From an uncultured Alphaproteobacteria bacterium (GTDB taxonomy: Bacteria > Pseudomonadota > Alphaproteobacteria > RF32 > CAG-239), in NCBI GenBank assembly GCA_944391345.1, contig CALXTE010000011.1, positions 1 through 57,862 on the forward strand: DNA of 57,862 nt, written 5' to 3'. The notes below the pieces were generated by a model. That model was given only the letters and a program-made list of their open reading frames with translations, had not been told where the DNA came from and made no database searches. The translations under genes and the position numbers were made by a program. Position 1 is the stretch's first letter. The number at the start of each line of letters is the position of its first letter. Positions 41,177 to 51,688 of the stretch are shown piece by piece.

Positions 41177-41725
41177 ATGCTTATTAGTAAAGACAATTCC
41201 GTTCTTTTGATTATTGATGTGCAAGAGAATCTGACGCCGGTGCAGGAGAGCCCGCGCGGCGTGATTAATGGCTGCATGACTTTGTTGGAAGTGGCCGGTG
41301 AGCTTGATATCCCTTATATTATTGCTGAGCAGGATCATAAGGTCTTTGGATCAACCATGATTGATTTGCGTAATGTGATGAAGAAAGATACTTGCTATTA
41401 TGAAAAAGACACATTCTCTTGCTGCAAAAACAAAAAAATTAAAGATGCCGTTAAAAAGTCAGGTAAGAAGCAAATCGTGATTGCCGGTCTTGAAACGCAT
41501 TTGTGTGTGTTGCAGACGGCCATTGATTTTCATGATGCCGGATATGAGGTTTTTGTGGTGGCGGATAGTTGTTCTTCTCGCAGCAGTTTTCAAAACTCAA
41601 TGGGTATTCAGCGCTTAATCCAGCATGGAATTGATGTTGTATCCCGCGAGATGGTGCTGTTTGAATGGATGGACAAGTCAGGAAGCAAGTTGTTTGATGA
41701 ACTGTGGGAGCACCGTTTAAGATAA
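41177..41725 (+). CDS. Isochorismatase-family cysteine hydrolase
   Basis: The 182-residue protein starts with LLIIDVQENL (catalytic Asp14), has a mid-chain Lys region and the catalytic-cysteine motif GLETHLCVLQTAID (about residues 97-110, Cys103). This is the cysteine-hydrolase group that includes YcaC and nicotinamidases; substrate not predictable. AGGAGG lies upstream. It is monocistronic with its own terminator. Confidence 0.9.
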   Translation: MLISKDNSVLLIIDVQENLTPVQESPRGVINGCMTLLEVAGELDIPYIIAEQDHKVFGSTMIDLRNVMKKDTCYYEKDTFSCCKNKKIKDAVKKSGKKQIVIAGLETHLCVLQTAIDFHDAGYEVFVVADSCSSRSSFQNSMGIQRLIQHGIDVVSREMVLFEWMDKSGSKLFDELWEHRLR

Positions 41726-41731
41726 AGTATA

Positions 41732-41759
41732 AAGGAGGCTGTTGTGGCCTCCTTTTTTA
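41732..41759 (+). terminator. Terminator after the isochorismatase-like gene
   Basis: AGGAGGC and GCCTCCT arms with a T run. It also separates the convergent fhs gene. Confidence 0.75.
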
Positions 41760-41762
41760 TGT

Positions 41763-43433
41763 TTAAAATAATCCGATGATTTCCCCATTATCATTGACAT
41801 CAATTTTTTCGGCGGCGGGGTGGGGTGGTAGCCCCGGCATGGTATTAATCGTGCCGCTGATGGCGATGATAAAGCCGGCACCGGCAGCCAATCTGATTTC
41901 TTTAATCGTCAAAACATGGTTTTTAGGCGCGCCCAAGAGCTTAGCGTCACCGGAGATGGAATTTTGGGTTTTGGCGATACACACCGGAAGGTTGGCGTAA
42001 CCTTTGTCTTTTATTTCGTTAAGTTTTTGCTTTGCATTGTCACTATAATCAACAGATTTTGCTCGATAAATTTCTTTGGCAATGTGCTCTATTTTTTCTT
42101 CCGGTGATAAGCTGTTATCATAAAGCGGGTGATAAGTATGGTCATTTTGAGTTTGTGCAATGACTTCTTGCGCCAAAGTTTCGGCGCCTTTACCGCCGTC
42201 GGCCCAAACAGTGGTGGTTATGGCTTTAATTCCTTCTTGAGAGCATAGTTTTTGCAAAAGTTTTACTTCTTCATTTGTGTCGCTGTTGAATTTGTTAATG
42301 GCGACAAGCGGGGTTAAATTAAACTTTTTGATGTTTTCAATATGTGTTTTGAGATTGCAAAAACCGTCTTTAAGTGCAGGCAGATTTTCTTTTCCAAGCG
42401 CTTCTTTGGAGACGCCGCCGTGCATTTTTAAGGCTCTAATGGTGGCGACAATGACAATGGCTTGCGGGTTTAAGCTTCCGAGCGGACACTTGATGTCTAA
42501 AAATTTTTCGGCCCCTAAATCGGCGCCAAAGCCGGCTTCCGTTACGACATAATCAGCCAGTCGCAGAGCTGTCTTGGTGGCAATCAGGCTGTTGCAGCCG
42601 TGGGCAATATTGGCGAAAGGGCCGCCGTGAACCAAAGCCGGTGTTTGTTCAAGAGTTTGAACCAGATTGGGTTTTATGGCATCTTTCAAGAGGGCAGCCA
42701 TGGCGCCGACGGCTTTAATGTCTTTGGCGGTTATATATTTGCCTTTGATATCTTTACCAATAACGATGTTGGATAGTCTTTCTTTCAGTTCTTTGATGTT
42801 TTGTGACAAGCACAGAATAGCCATAATTTCACTGGCGACGCTGATGTCAAAGCTGTCTTTTCTTTCAATACCATTAATTTTACCCCCTTGGGCAATGGTG
42901 ATTTCTCTTAAACTGCGGTCGTTGAGGTCCAGACAGCGGTGCCAATAAATGTTTTGCGGATCTAAGTTTAGTTCATTGCCTTGTTTGAGGTGGTTATCAA
43001 TCATCGCGGCCAGCAGATTGTTGGCGGCGGTAATGGCATGGATGTCGCCGGTGAAGTGGAGGTTGATTTCTTCCATCGGCGTTATCTGTGCGTATCCGCC
43101 GCCGGTGGCGCCGCCTTTGATGCCAAAGCATGGTCCGAGTGAGGGTTCTCTCAAAGCAAGAATGGCGTTTTGGCCTAATCTGTTTAAGGCATCGGCCAGA
43201 CCGATTGATACGGTTGATTTTCCTTCTCCGGCCGGTGTCGGAGTAATGGCCGTTACCAGTATCAATTTTCCTTTTAGCTCTTTATTTTCTAATTCTTGAA
43301 GTTTTTTATAAGAGATTTTGGCTTTGTAATTACCGTATAATTCAAGGTCATCGGGCGTCAGGTTTAGTCTTTTTCCGATTTCGGTAATGGGTTGTTTGGG
43401 CGCTTGTTGTGAGATTTCGATATCTGAAAGCAT
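41763..43433 (-). CDS. fhs: Formate--tetrahydrofolate ligase
   Basis: Fhs joins formate and tetrahydrofolate with ATP to give 10-formyl-THF, supplying one-carbon units. The 556-residue length is normal. Landmarks: the ATP site TPTPAGEGKST (about 64-74), REPSLGPCFGIKGGATGGG, NLHFTGDIHAI, VTEAGFGADLG and the C-terminal GTINTMPGLPP. The enzyme is common in acetogens, anaerobes and some alphaproteobacteria, where formate feeds purine and thymidylate synthesis. The next upstream gene on the same strand (GNAT) is 62 bases away. Confidence 0.97.
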   Translation of the reverse strand: MLSDIEISQQAPKQPITEIGKRLNLTPDDLELYGNYKAKISYKKLQELENKELKGKLILVTAITPTPAGEGKSTVSIGLADALNRLGQNAILALREPSLGPCFGIKGGATGGGYAQITPMEEINLHFTGDIHAITAANNLLAAMIDNHLKQGNELNLDPQNIYWHRCLDLNDRSLREITIAQGGKINGIERKDSFDISVASEIMAILCLSQNIKELKERLSNIVIGKDIKGKYITAKDIKAVGAMAALLKDAIKPNLVQTLEQTPALVHGGPFANIAHGCNSLIATKTALRLADYVVTEAGFGADLGAEKFLDIKCPLGSLNPQAIVIVATIRALKMHGGVSKEALGKENLPALKDGFCNLKTHIENIKKFNLTPLVAINKFNSDTNEEVKLLQKLCSQEGIKAITTTVWADGGKGAETLAQEVIAQTQNDHTYHPLYDNSLSPEEKIEHIAKEIYRAKSVDYSDNAKQKLNEIKDKGYANLPVCIAKTQNSISGDAKLLGAPKNHVLTIKEIRLAAGAGFIIAISGTINTMPGLPPHPAAEKIDVNDNGEIIGLF

Positions 43434-43495
43434 TTTATTTTTCCTTATTTTTTTTCTTTGATTTTAGCTCAGATATCGAAAAAGTCACGGGTTCT

Positions 43496-44017
43496 TTATT
43501 CTTTTACCCAAGTTCCTTCTTGATGAAGAAGAATTGCGGGGAGAGTGTTTTTTTCTTTTTCAGAAAGTTCTTCGTGTTTATTTGATATTTTTTTCATTAC
43601 CGGCACGAGTTTTAAGCCGCGATAGAGCAAAATTTTTTCTCCGCCGATGCGCTCAAATCCTTTTTGAAGCCAATAATGCACCAGCGGCGGTTCGCAGAAT
43701 AAATATGCCTTTTTGACCCCTTGCTCCTGACAAAAATCTAAACCGGCTTTGATTATCTCTTTAGAAATTCCTTTGCCGCGATATTCGTGGATAACGGCCA
43801 GACGTTCAAATTTTGCTTCTTTGCCGTCTTTTAAAATGCGCATGATGCCTATGGGTTCGCCGTTATCTTCACAAGCCAAAAGGTGCGTGCGGCTGCTTAA
43901 CTCATAATCATCAAATTCCATGTTATATTTGTGTCCGTATTCTGCCATAAAAATAATACTGCGAATAATCATGACTTTCATAAAATCATCTAAGCTATGT
44001 GCTATTTTTACTTCCAT
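43496..44017 (-). CDS. GNAT-family N-acetyltransferase
   Basis: The 173-residue protein has the acetyl-CoA-binding segment EYRGKGISKEII (about 79-90; R/Q-x-x-G-x-G/A), preceded by KFERLAVIHE and followed by GLDFCQEQGVKKAYLFCEP. It acetylates an amine of an unknown substrate. The C-terminal 35 residues are charged. It is divergent from the LysR gene at 44125, which may regulate it. Confidence 0.85.
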   Translation of the reverse strand: MEVKIAHSLDDFMKVMIIRSIIFMAEYGHKYNMEFDDYELSSRTHLLACEDNGEPIGIMRILKDGKEAKFERLAVIHEYRGKGISKEIIKAGLDFCQEQGVKKAYLFCEPPLVHYWLQKGFERIGGEKILLYRGLKLVPVMKKISNKHEELSEKEKNTLPAILLHQEGTWVKE

Positions 44018-44124
44018 TTCTTTTTTCTTTCTTTTAATCCTTGCATTTTTTCTTGCATGAAGGTAGTATTTATCCGATTTTTCTAATTTAGAAGGGGCTA
44101 ATTATATATAGCTGGTATACTCTA

Positions 44125-45003
44125 ATGGATATAGATGACAGAAAAACTTTGGTGAAGTCTTTGGCGTTGTTGAAAGCAACGGTTGAGGCCGGAAGTTATA
44201 CGCGTGCGGCGGAAATGTTGGGAATGACGCAGCCTTATCTTTCAAAGCAAATTCGCCAACTTGAAGAGCTGTTTCGGGTTAAGCTGCTTTCTCCGACATC
44301 TCGCGGAATGGTGCCGACTCATGAAGGGCAGGAGATTTATAAATATGCGCAGAAGTTTGAGGCGCTGTTTTATGAGCTGGAAAACTATTCTCTTGATCGT
44401 CATGCCACTTCGGGAAAAATCACGCTCTCGATTACCGACGGAATAGGGATTTATCTTATGCCGCATTTGGTTGAGTTTCATAAGTTATATCCTCAGGTTA
44501 AGCTCGATATTATCTCTAGCTATAACGAGGTTAATCTTAAGGAAAGAAAATCAGATATTGCCATTGTTTATCATTATCCGGTAAGAGATGATTCTCTTGT
44601 GGTTAATGAATATCATCGTGATTTTGGGCTGTTTGCATCTAAAGACTTTATTGCCAAGCATGGAATGCCGCGCGATGTTGATGATTTGTTGGAGAATTTT
44701 GATATTTGTTCCAGACAAGAATATACGGATAACTGGGAAGAATGGCAAATTATGATGGCAAAGGCCAAGCGCCCCGTAGCAAAGTTTGATTCTTCAAACT
44801 TGTTGATTCAGTCATTGAACTGTGGGCTTGGTGTTTCTCTGCAGCCGATTACCTATGGTATGGCACAAGATAATTGGGTGTTTTTGGATTTGGGCGTTAA
44901 GTTAGTTCATTCTTGTTGGGTGGTTTCTCATCATGCTGATCGGCATACGCCGAAAATTATGAAGTTGATGGAATTTATTCGGCAAGTTATGTTGAAAATT
45001 TAG
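44125..45003 (+). CDS. LysR-family transcriptional regulator
   Basis: The 292-residue protein has an N-terminal winged HTH (about 8-66, with EAGSYTRAAEMLGMTQPYLSKQI and then LEELF..KLLSP) and a periplasmic-binding-like effector domain (about 95-290). LysR proteins usually control the adjacent divergent gene, here a GNAT enzyme. No ribosome-binding site is seen before the ATG, and a TATACT box lies only three bases upstream of it, so the mRNA start or the translation start is uncertain. Effector unknown. Confidence 0.92.
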   Translation: MDIDDRKTLVKSLALLKATVEAGSYTRAAEMLGMTQPYLSKQIRQLEELFRVKLLSPTSRGMVPTHEGQEIYKYAQKFEALFYELENYSLDRHATSGKITLSITDGIGIYLMPHLVEFHKLYPQVKLDIISSYNEVNLKERKSDIAIVYHYPVRDDSLVVNEYHRDFGLFASKDFIAKHGMPRDVDDLLENFDICSRQEYTDNWEEWQIMMAKAKRPVAKFDSSNLLIQSLNCGLGVSLQPITYGMAQDNWVFLDLGVKLVHSCWVVSHHADRHTPKIMKLMEFIRQVMLKI

Positions 45004-45025
45004 TTTGTTTTCTTATAATATCTCG

Positions 45026-45054
45026 TTGACAAAACAGGCTTTTTGTGCTACTCC
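45026..45054 (+). promoter_or_regulatory. Promoter of cysS
   Basis: A perfect TTGACA and TACTCC lie 17 bases apart, about 36 bases before the start codon. Confidence 0.55.
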
Positions 45055-45089
45055 TACACAGTTATTTTTTTATTGATAGGAGAAAATTA

Positions 45090-46517
45090 ATGACCTTAAA
45101 ACTGCACAATACATATTCTCATAAGATTGAGGAGTTGGTTCCGTCTAACCCTGATGGTATGGTCAGAATGTATTGTTGTGGTCCGACGGTCTATAACTAT
45201 GCGCATATCGGTAATCTCAGAACCTATATCTTTGAAGATGTGTTAAGACGCACAATTCTCCGCAATGGTTTTAAGTTGACGCATGTTATGAATGTGACTG
45301 ATGTCGGTCATTTGACCAGTGATGCCGATGAAGGTGATGATAAAATGCTTTTGGCGGCTGAGCGCGAGAAAAAAAGTGTGCTCGATATTGCGCGTAAATA
45401 TGAGGATACATTCTTTAAGCATACAACCGCGTTGAATATTATACGTCCGGATATTGTTTGTCGTGCTACAGACCATGTTCAGGATATGATTAAATTCGTC
45501 GAGAAGCTGGAAGAAAAAGGTTATGCTTATTTTTCTAACGGAAATGTTTATTTTGATACGGCAAAATTTCCGGCTTATGGAATGCTCTCGGGGCAGAATC
45601 GTAAAGATTTGCGCCATGGTGCTCGGGTTGAAGAAGATACTAACAAACGTAATCCTTCTGACTTTGTTTTGTGGTTTACATCTTCTAAATTTAAAGACCA
45701 AATTCTTCAATGGGATTCTAAATGGGGCAGAGGATATCCGGGGTGGCATATCGAATGCTCAACCATGTCGATGAAATATTTGGGAGAACATTTGGATATT
45801 CACTGCGGCGGCGTTGATCACATTGCCGTCCACCATGAAAACGAAATTGCTCAAAGTGAGGCTTATCTTGGGCATAAGTGGTGCAAAATGTGGCTGCATG
45901 GCGAATTTTTGCAGATGAAAAATGATGTTAAAATGTCAAAGTCTAAGGGAAACTTTATTACTTTGGATACGCTGATTGAGAAAGGTTATTCGCCTTTGCA
46001 TTATCGTTATTTGACTTTGACTTCACATTATCGTTCTCCGCTTATTTTTTCTTATGAAAATCTCGATGCGGCGGCAACGGCCTGCAATAATCTGAAAGCA
46101 AAATATGCCGAATTTAAGCAGGCGGGAGAATCGTCTGTTTCTGATGATGATTTGAAACTTTATCAGGCTTATCTTGATGAATTTAATGCTCATCTGAATA
46201 TGGATTTGCACACGCCGCAGGCAATGGCCCTGTTGTGGAAGGTGGTTAAAGATAAAAATCTGCCGGCTTCGCTTAAAGTTAAATTTATGGATGAAGCAGA
46301 TACGGTTTTTGCGCTCGATTTGGCCAAGATTGAAGAAAACAAAGCAACGAATGCGCCAGTTATTGATGATGCCGTAAAAGCCCTTGTGGAAGAGCGTAAG
46401 GCTGCTCGTGCGGCAAAAGATTGGAAAAAATCTGATGAAATTCGGGATAAGCTTTTGGCTCAGGGAATTGTTCTTAAAGATTTGCCCAATAATGAGGTTG
46501 AAATTTCTATAAAATAA
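45090..46517 (+). CDS. cysS: Cysteine--tRNA ligase
   Basis: CysRS charges tRNA-Cys. The 475 residues show MYCCGPTVYNYAHIGNLR, which carries a zinc-binding Cys30 and HIGN (39-42), a zinc-binding WHIECSTMS, GGVDHIAVHHENEIAQ and KMSKSKGNF (about 277-285). A helical anticodon-binding end follows. The ATG at 45090 has TAGGAG upstream; a longer in-frame start at 45045 lies inside the promoter. Confidence 0.98.
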   Translation: MTLKLHNTYSHKIEELVPSNPDGMVRMYCCGPTVYNYAHIGNLRTYIFEDVLRRTILRNGFKLTHVMNVTDVGHLTSDADEGDDKMLLAAEREKKSVLDIARKYEDTFFKHTTALNIIRPDIVCRATDHVQDMIKFVEKLEEKGYAYFSNGNVYFDTAKFPAYGMLSGQNRKDLRHGARVEEDTNKRNPSDFVLWFTSSKFKDQILQWDSKWGRGYPGWHIECSTMSMKYLGEHLDIHCGGVDHIAVHHENEIAQSEAYLGHKWCKMWLHGEFLQMKNDVKMSKSKGNFITLDTLIEKGYSPLHYRYLTLTSHYRSPLIFSYENLDAAATACNNLKAKYAEFKQAGESSVSDDDLKLYQAYLDEFNAHLNMDLHTPQAMALLWKVVKDKNLPASLKVKFMDEADTVFALDLAKIEENKATNAPVIDDAVKALVEERKAARAAKDWKKSDEIRDKLLAQGIVLKDLPNNEVEISIK

Positions 46518-46610
46518 ATGTTATAGACAGCGTCAAAAAACAAAAGTTGAAAATTTTTATTTTTATATTATCTTAAGTATTGGGTTTTTGTTATTGTAAG
46601 GAGAAAAAAT

Positions 46611-46766
46611 ATGAAAGCCATTCTTTGGATTATTGTTCTTGTTATTCTTGGTTATTTGGGATGGTATGCTTATGAAGCTTATATGGCTCCGGAAGCAACC
46701 GTTGTTGTTGAAGAAGTTGAAGCTGTTGCCGTTCCGGCTGAGCAGGCTGCTCCGGCTGCAGAATAA
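46611..46766 (+). CDS. Small single-span membrane protein
   Basis: A 51-residue protein preceded by AAGGAG. It has one N-terminal membrane helix (about 3-20; WIIVLVILGYLGWYAYEAY) and a short acidic, alanine/valine/proline-rich tail. No family is recognised. It is too short for many gene finders, but the ribosome-binding site, the terminator directly after it and coding-like composition support it. Confidence 0.65.
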   Translation: MKAILWIIVLVILGYLGWYAYEAYMAPEATVVVEEVEAVAVPAEQAAPAAE

Positions 46767-46784
46767 TCTTGTTTTTTACAGATA

Positions 46785-46819
46785 AATAAAGCCGCGGATT
46801 TCCGCGGCTTTATTTTTTT
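46785..46819. terminator. Bidirectional terminator
   Basis: ATAAAGCCGCGGA and TCCGCGGCTTTAT form a 13-bp stem, with T residues downstream. It lies between the small membrane protein and the convergent YqgE gene. Confidence 0.85.
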
Positions 46820-47387
46820 AAGCACGTCCGGAGAAATTTGATAAGTTACCGGCATCTATTCCGATCGAATTAAGGGCTTTTTCCCATTTTTCTTCATCTT
46901 TGGTGCGGAACAGAAGTTCGGGCGCAGACTCGCTGATTAACCAATCATTATTCATAATCTCTTGTTCTAATTGCTGCGGTTTCCAGCTGGAATAGCCAAG
47001 GGCTATGATATTATCTTTGGGGCCGGTACCGTAAGCAATATCATTTATTATATCTATGGATGATGATACGGCTATGTCGTTATCAATAACTACCGTATCC
47101 GGTTTTACATAATCGGTTGAGTGCAGGACAAAACCGCGAATCCGCTCAAGCGGGCCGCCTTGATGCAGGTCTATCCTTAATGGCGGAAGGCCGTTTGACA
47201 ATGGAATATGTCCGGCTAAATCCGCAAATGAAAATTCTTCTATTTTTTTATTGACGATAAAACCCATTGCGCCTTCGTGGCTATGGGAACATATATATAC
47301 AACTGAACGGGCAAAGTGCTCGTCTTCCAAATATGGAGAGGATATCAGGCATTTGCCGGTCAAATTTCCGTTATCAATTTTGAACAT
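46818..47387 (-). CDS. YqgE/AlgH family protein
   Basis: The 189-residue protein starts with GKCLISSPYLEDEHFARSVVYIC and has HSHEGAMGFIVNK, the glycine-rich HQGGPLER and a closing IIALGYSSWKPQQLEQEI region, all characteristic of YqgE/AlgH. The family is widespread in proteobacteria and its molecular role is unsettled. ATG 47387 has GAGG upstream; an in-frame start 42 bases earlier is possible. It is divergent from the DsbD-like gene. Confidence 0.92.
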   Translation of the reverse strand: MFKIDNGNLTGKCLISSPYLEDEHFARSVVYICSHSHEGAMGFIVNKKIEEFSFADLAGHIPLSNGLPPLRIDLHQGGPLERIRGFVLHSTDYVKPDTVVIDNDIAVSSSIDIINDIAYGTGPKDNIIALGYSSWKPQQLEQEIMNNDWLISESAPELLFRTKDEEKWEKALNSIGIDAGNLSNFSGRA

Positions 47388-47479
47388 TTTCTGCCTCGTT
47401 TTTAAAAATTCTTTTTGATTCTCCAACATTTGTAGTATATCATATTTTTATAAGATTAAAAACAAATTTTTTTAATATC

Positions 47480-50155
47480 ATGTTTAAAAACGTTAGAAAT
47501 TTATTTTTTTTGTTGTTTTTAATGCTGTTGCCTTGGAGGGCGGCGGCTGAAGGCGTTTCTGAAACCGGAGGGAAAGTTATTCTTGACCTTGATGAAACGA
47601 ATCCTGACGGTAATGTTAAAGAAATTTCTTTTCCCCAAGGAATTGCCAATATGGTGGCCATTGGCGCTTATTTTGATAAGGAATATCCCGGTAATATGAT
47701 TTATTGGGACTTTACTGATGAAATGCGGCAGTTTTTTCCGAATCTTGACGGCAATGAGTTGGATAATCGAGTTATGTTGGTTCGAGATGCCGTGCGGCTT
47801 TATCGCTATGGGCGAGATTTGTATTATAAAATTAAGCAAAAGCTTTTGGTGCCCGAAGATCCGCCACTTGTTTATGATGATAACGAATATGAAATGCCCG
47901 AAAAGCATGCTTATATCGAATCTGATGATTTGGTGGTTATTAACGATTTTAAAAAAGTTGTTTCATACAGCGCTCAAGCCAAAGATATTAAGGCTTATAA
48001 GGCTAAAGCCATTCGTGACCAGCTGGCAGATAAAGGCGATACATCTTCTCCGATTAAAAAACTTAATGACATGTTTGCCAGAGTTAGTTGGAAAGATATT
48101 TTCTTTCCGACTTCGTTTGATAAAGACCCGCTGACGGATGGAAAAGGTTTGGGGTCATGGGAGATAAAAGATAATATTTATGTGCGGCTGGAAACAGAAT
48201 ATTCTACCGTTAACCAACGGCCCTTCCAAAAGGCGTTAGTCCATTTTTATCTGCCGGAAAATTTGGTGTTGCGTCTTGATAATCCGTTTGCTCCGGCTAT
48301 TAATTTGAGTGGAGATAATCTTAAATCTTGGAGTGCCTCTTTACCGGTTTTTGACAGAGTGACCATCGGTGATAAATCTTATATCGGGCGAGGAGGGCAT
48401 GTGCCGGTTGCTCTTGAGCTTAATTTTAAGGACCCTGAACAAGCTTTGACTTTAACTGCTCAGGTTGATGCCTTTATCTGTTCTGCCGAGGCTTGCAAAA
48501 AATATTCTTTTTCTCCGAAGCTTTTTCTTGAAAGCGGATTTGGGTATTCGTCTTTGGCTTATAATTATATTTATCAGTCTTTTTTGGCTTTGCCGAAGCC
48601 TGAAAACGACGATATTGTTTTGCAGTCGCTTTCACTCGGAGATAATCCGTCAGAGCTGATGCTGCGAATTGAAACAGATGAGAATCCATCGCAGCTTGAT
48701 GTTTTTATCGAAGGTGATGATAATCTGGTTTTTCGGGCTCCGCGGCTTAGTGTTTCCGGCGATGTGGTTGATGCCTTTTTGCAGGCGGACAAACCGATTG
48801 AAAATCCTTTGGGAAAAAAGTTTGAAGTAACGGTTAAAACCAAATCTTCTTCCGTTAAAAAAATTATGGAAGTCGGCAAAGTTCCGCCTTTGGAAATTTT
48901 AGGCTCAAAAATGTCGATGGGACTTTTATTAGCCGCAGTATTTGGCGGATTTTTGCTGAATCTTATGCCTTGTGTTTTTCCGGTTTTGGCACTGAAGCTG
49001 ATGTCGGTATTGCAATTTGGCGGCGGGCAGGAAAAAAAGGTAAGGCGCAATTTTTTATATACTTTAATCGGAATTTGGGTCGGCTTTTCTCTGCTGATTG
49101 TTTTTCTTATCGGGTTAAAATATTTGGGCGTTGCTTTGGGCTGGGGAATTCAGTTTCAAAAACCTTGGTTCTTAGTTTTGATGATGTTTGCCGTTATGAT
49201 GTTTTTGCTTTATGTCTTTGGGCAGTTTCAGTTTCGTCTTAATCCTAAAAACTTTTTTCTGCTTAAAAATGAAAAATTGAAGTTTTCTTTGGTCGGGGGG
49301 CTGGTCGTTTTGATGTCGACGCCTTGTACCGCACCTTATCTGGGAACGGTTGTCGGATTTGCACTCGGGAGCTCTTATGGCGACATTGCTCTTATTCTTT
49401 ATGCCGTGGCCTTAGGTTTGTCTTTGCCTTATTTGGTGGTATATCTGGTGCCAGAGGCGGTTTTATTGTTGCCAAAACCCGGTGCATGGATGGTTAAGGT
49501 CGAGCGGTTGATGCAGTTAATGCTGTTTTTGACCTTAGTCTGGCTCTTGTCTATTCTTTATGCGCAAGTTTCTTTGGATGTTGTGGTGAGGATGTGTCTT
49601 TATTTGCTGCTGTTTGTCGTCGTGTTGCTCGGAAGGCACAAGCTGCTTTCTTTGCTGAACAAGTCACCGATGACACAAACGCAACGTCACAAAAAACATC
49701 GAATCTTTTCAATTGTTTCTACTGTTTTGGCGTTGTTGCTATGGGGCGGAGCAACGCTTGATGTGTCTTCTCATTTTAATAGTTCTGCACAAGAAAAATT
49801 GTCTCCTTCTGACCAAAAATTGTTTGACTATCAACAGATACACGACTTGCTTGCTCAGGGGAAAACGGTTTTGGTAAAAGTAGATGCGCGTTGGTGCTTG
49901 ACTTGTCAGTTTAATGATTTTACGGTTTTGAACACAGATTATATTCAAGATAAAATGAAGCGACACAATATTGTTATGATAACGCTTGATTGGACGTCTT
50001 ATGATTCTGAGATTTTGGTGTTTATGAAAAAATATGGGCGAAGCGGTGTGCCGTTCTATGTTTTGTTTAGCCCAAAACTTTCAAACGGAATGGTCTTGCC
50101 GGAGATATTGACCGAAAAAGATTTTTCTGCCTTTTTAGAAAGCTATAGTTCTTAG
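47480..50155 (+). CDS. DsbD/ScsB-like thiol:disulfide interchange protein
   Basis: It transfers reducing power from cytoplasmic thioredoxin across the inner membrane to periplasmic proteins. The 891 residues comprise a signal peptide (about 1-23), a long N-terminal periplasmic part with a CSAEAC pair (about 335-340), eight membrane helices (about 475-735) with Cys in LMPCVFPV and STPCTAP, and a C-terminal thioredoxin domain with ARWCLTC (about 801-807). The N-terminal 24-210 region matches no part of DsbD that I know and makes the protein larger than usual. No ribosome-binding site is visible. The end overlaps rnhA by four bases. Confidence 0.88.
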   Translation: MFKNVRNLFFLLFLMLLPWRAAAEGVSETGGKVILDLDETNPDGNVKEISFPQGIANMVAIGAYFDKEYPGNMIYWDFTDEMRQFFPNLDGNELDNRVMLVRDAVRLYRYGRDLYYKIKQKLLVPEDPPLVYDDNEYEMPEKHAYIESDDLVVINDFKKVVSYSAQAKDIKAYKAKAIRDQLADKGDTSSPIKKLNDMFARVSWKDIFFPTSFDKDPLTDGKGLGSWEIKDNIYVRLETEYSTVNQRPFQKALVHFYLPENLVLRLDNPFAPAINLSGDNLKSWSASLPVFDRVTIGDKSYIGRGGHVPVALELNFKDPEQALTLTAQVDAFICSAEACKKYSFSPKLFLESGFGYSSLAYNYIYQSFLALPKPENDDIVLQSLSLGDNPSELMLRIETDENPSQLDVFIEGDDNLVFRAPRLSVSGDVVDAFLQADKPIENPLGKKFEVTVKTKSSSVKKIMEVGKVPPLEILGSKMSMGLLLAAVFGGFLLNLMPCVFPVLALKLMSVLQFGGGQEKKVRRNFLYTLIGIWVGFSLLIVFLIGLKYLGVALGWGIQFQKPWFLVLMMFAVMMFLLYVFGQFQFRLNPKNFFLLKNEKLKFSLVGGLVVLMSTPCTAPYLGTVVGFALGSSYGDIALILYAVALGLSLPYLVVYLVPEAVLLLPKPGAWMVKVERLMQLMLFLTLVWLLSILYAQVSLDVVVRMCLYLLLFVVVLLGRHKLLSLLNKSPMTQTQRHKKHRIFSIVSTVLALLLWGGATLDVSSHFNSSAQEKLSPSDQKLFDYQQIHDLLAQGKTVLVKVDARWCLTCQFNDFTVLNTDYIQDKMKRHNIVMITLDWTSYDSEILVFMKKYGRSGVPFYVLFSPKLSNGMVLPEILTEKDFSAFLESYSS

Positions 50156-50601
50156 TCTTTATCAGAGAGAAAGTTTAAGGCTTGGGTGCGCGCTAATTTA
50201 TCGACACGCTCGTTTTCTTCGTGTCCGGCGTGGCCTTTGACCCATATCCACTGAATTTGGTGTTTGGCAACTAATGCGTCAAGCTCTTGCCATAAATCAA
50301 TGTTTTTGACGGCACCTTTTTTGTTGGCAGTTTTCCAGCCGTTTTTTTTCCAGTTTGGAAGCCATAGATTGATGCCGTCCATGACATAGCGGCTGTCGGT
50401 GTATAATGTTATGTCACAGGAGAATTTCAGGGCTTTGAGGGCTTCGATAACTGCCGTTAATTCCATGCGATTATTGGTGGTTTCGGCGGCACCGCCGCTG
50501 AGCTCTTTTTCTTTATCCTTATGGCGCAAAATAACACCCCAGCCGCCGGCTCCCGGATTGCCTGAGCATGCGCCGTCGGTATAGATTTCAACACGATGCA
50601 T
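50152..50601 (-). CDS. rnhA: Ribonuclease HI
   Basis: RNase HI cuts the RNA of RNA-DNA hybrids. The 149-residue protein has all catalytic acids: Asp9 in [11 protein letters not shown], Glu in [12 protein letters not shown], Asp in LYTDSRYV and the late acidic residue near NERVDKLA. The KDK.. basic handle and WVKGHAGH are also present. It is the last gene of a run with the AlbA-like gene, ispH and the M16 peptidase, all on the minus strand and closely spaced. Confidence 0.97.
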   Translation of the reverse strand: MHRVEIYTDGACSGNPGAGGWGVILRHKDKEKELSGGAAETTNNRMELTAVIEALKALKFSCDITLYTDSRYVMDGINLWLPNWKKNGWKTANKKGAVKNIDLWQELDALVAKHQIQWIWVKGHAGHEENERVDKLARTQALNFLSDKD

Positions 50602-50602
50602 T

Positions 50603-51679
50603 TTAGAAATCGCTCCTGAAAAAGTCGTTGAAAAATTCGGTCATCCAAAGCATTTCATCATCTTCACCACGAAGTATTTTGGCAACATAAGAACGCAAGG
50701 TGTTTTTGTTGATGAAAATTCGGAAATCACGCGGGGCGGCGTCGGCTGCTCCGATAATGCCATCAAACAAAAAGTCTTCACTGGTATGTTGGCTTAAAAT
50801 GATTTCGACATTTGCAAATTTAAAGGTGCTGCGCGGCGGTAATCTGAGTTCCGGACGCGTGATTAAATTGAGCTGATTGTTCATGCCGTGAATCGAATCA
50901 ACGAGGTTATAGTTGGAAAATCTTACGCGATTGTGTTCACTGCCATAGCTGCCGGTGGTGCAAGACAAATAGAGCTCGCGGGCTATAACGCTGCTTTCGT
51001 TGCGTGCATGAATTGAAAAGCTGATGCGGACATATTTTTCCGGTTCATTATCTTTTTCATTAGGCAGAATATAAATTTTGTTTTCGTTGACGTTTTCTAG
51101 TACCTCAATTTTTTTATCACTGATAATCAGTTCGATATTGGGTTGCGGGCGGCGTCCAAACATACCGGCAATAACGGCATATGGGGCAGGGACATTATTG
51201 GAGCCGGAGCGAATATATATGCTGTTGCCGACAGTGGACATTAACGGTGCAACCTCGGCCTTAGGAATATAAGTTGCGATATAGCCGTCGCCGTTTTCGT
51301 CAATGCTGATAATGTGGTTTCTGACCTTGTTGTGGCTCGGAATAGTGCAACCTGATATGGCGTTTTCTAGCCAGCTTAAAAAGCGGTGGACGTTTTTGAC
51401 TTTTATTTTGGCTTTGGCAACATCTCCAATATCAAAATCTCGGGAGCATTCAACGCCCCAGATAATTACGCCGCCTTCAGAATTGCCAAATCCGGATATG
51501 CATTTGGCTAGATTTTTGCGGTCATCACGCGGAAGAGATGTCACGTTTTTGCCTATTCCGGGGGTGGCTTGTTTGAAGTCTAAAAACAGCTCTTCTGCCT
51601 GACGGTTGATGATGTAGTCATCAAGAGCGTCTTCTCCGAAGTATATAAGCTTTTGAAAAATATCTTCTGCGCGTGACAT
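50603..51679 (-). CDS. AlbA_2/Schlafen-type putative DNA- or nucleotide-binding protein
   Basis: The 358-residue protein has an N-terminal domain (about 25-155) with [25 protein letters not shown] and [11 protein letters not shown]-like segments typical of the AlbA_2/AAA_4 (Schlafen-like) fold. In several families this fold binds nucleic acid, nucleotides or protein partners. The C-terminal 180 residues are beta-rich and not recognised. The start is preceded by GAGGAAAT. It lies one base before rnhA and nine bases after ispH, in an apparent operon. Confidence 0.75.
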   Translation of the reverse strand: MSRAEDIFQKLIYFGEDALDDYIINRQAEELFLDFKQATPGIGKNVTSLPRDDRKNLAKCISGFGNSEGGVIIWGVECSRDFDIGDVAKAKIKVKNVHRFLSWLENAISGCTIPSHNKVRNHIISIDENGDGYIATYIPKAEVAPLMSTVGNSIYIRSGSNNVPAPYAVIAGMFGRRPQPNIELIISDKKIEVLENVNENKIYILPNEKDNEPEKYVRISFSIHARNESSVIARELYLSCTTGSYGSEHNRVRFSNYNLVDSIHGMNNQLNLITRPELRLPPRSTFKFANVEIILSQHTSEDFLFDGIIGAADAAPRDFRIFINKNTLRSYVAKILRGEDDEMLWMTEFFNDFFRSDF

Positions 51680-51688
51680 TTATTTCCT

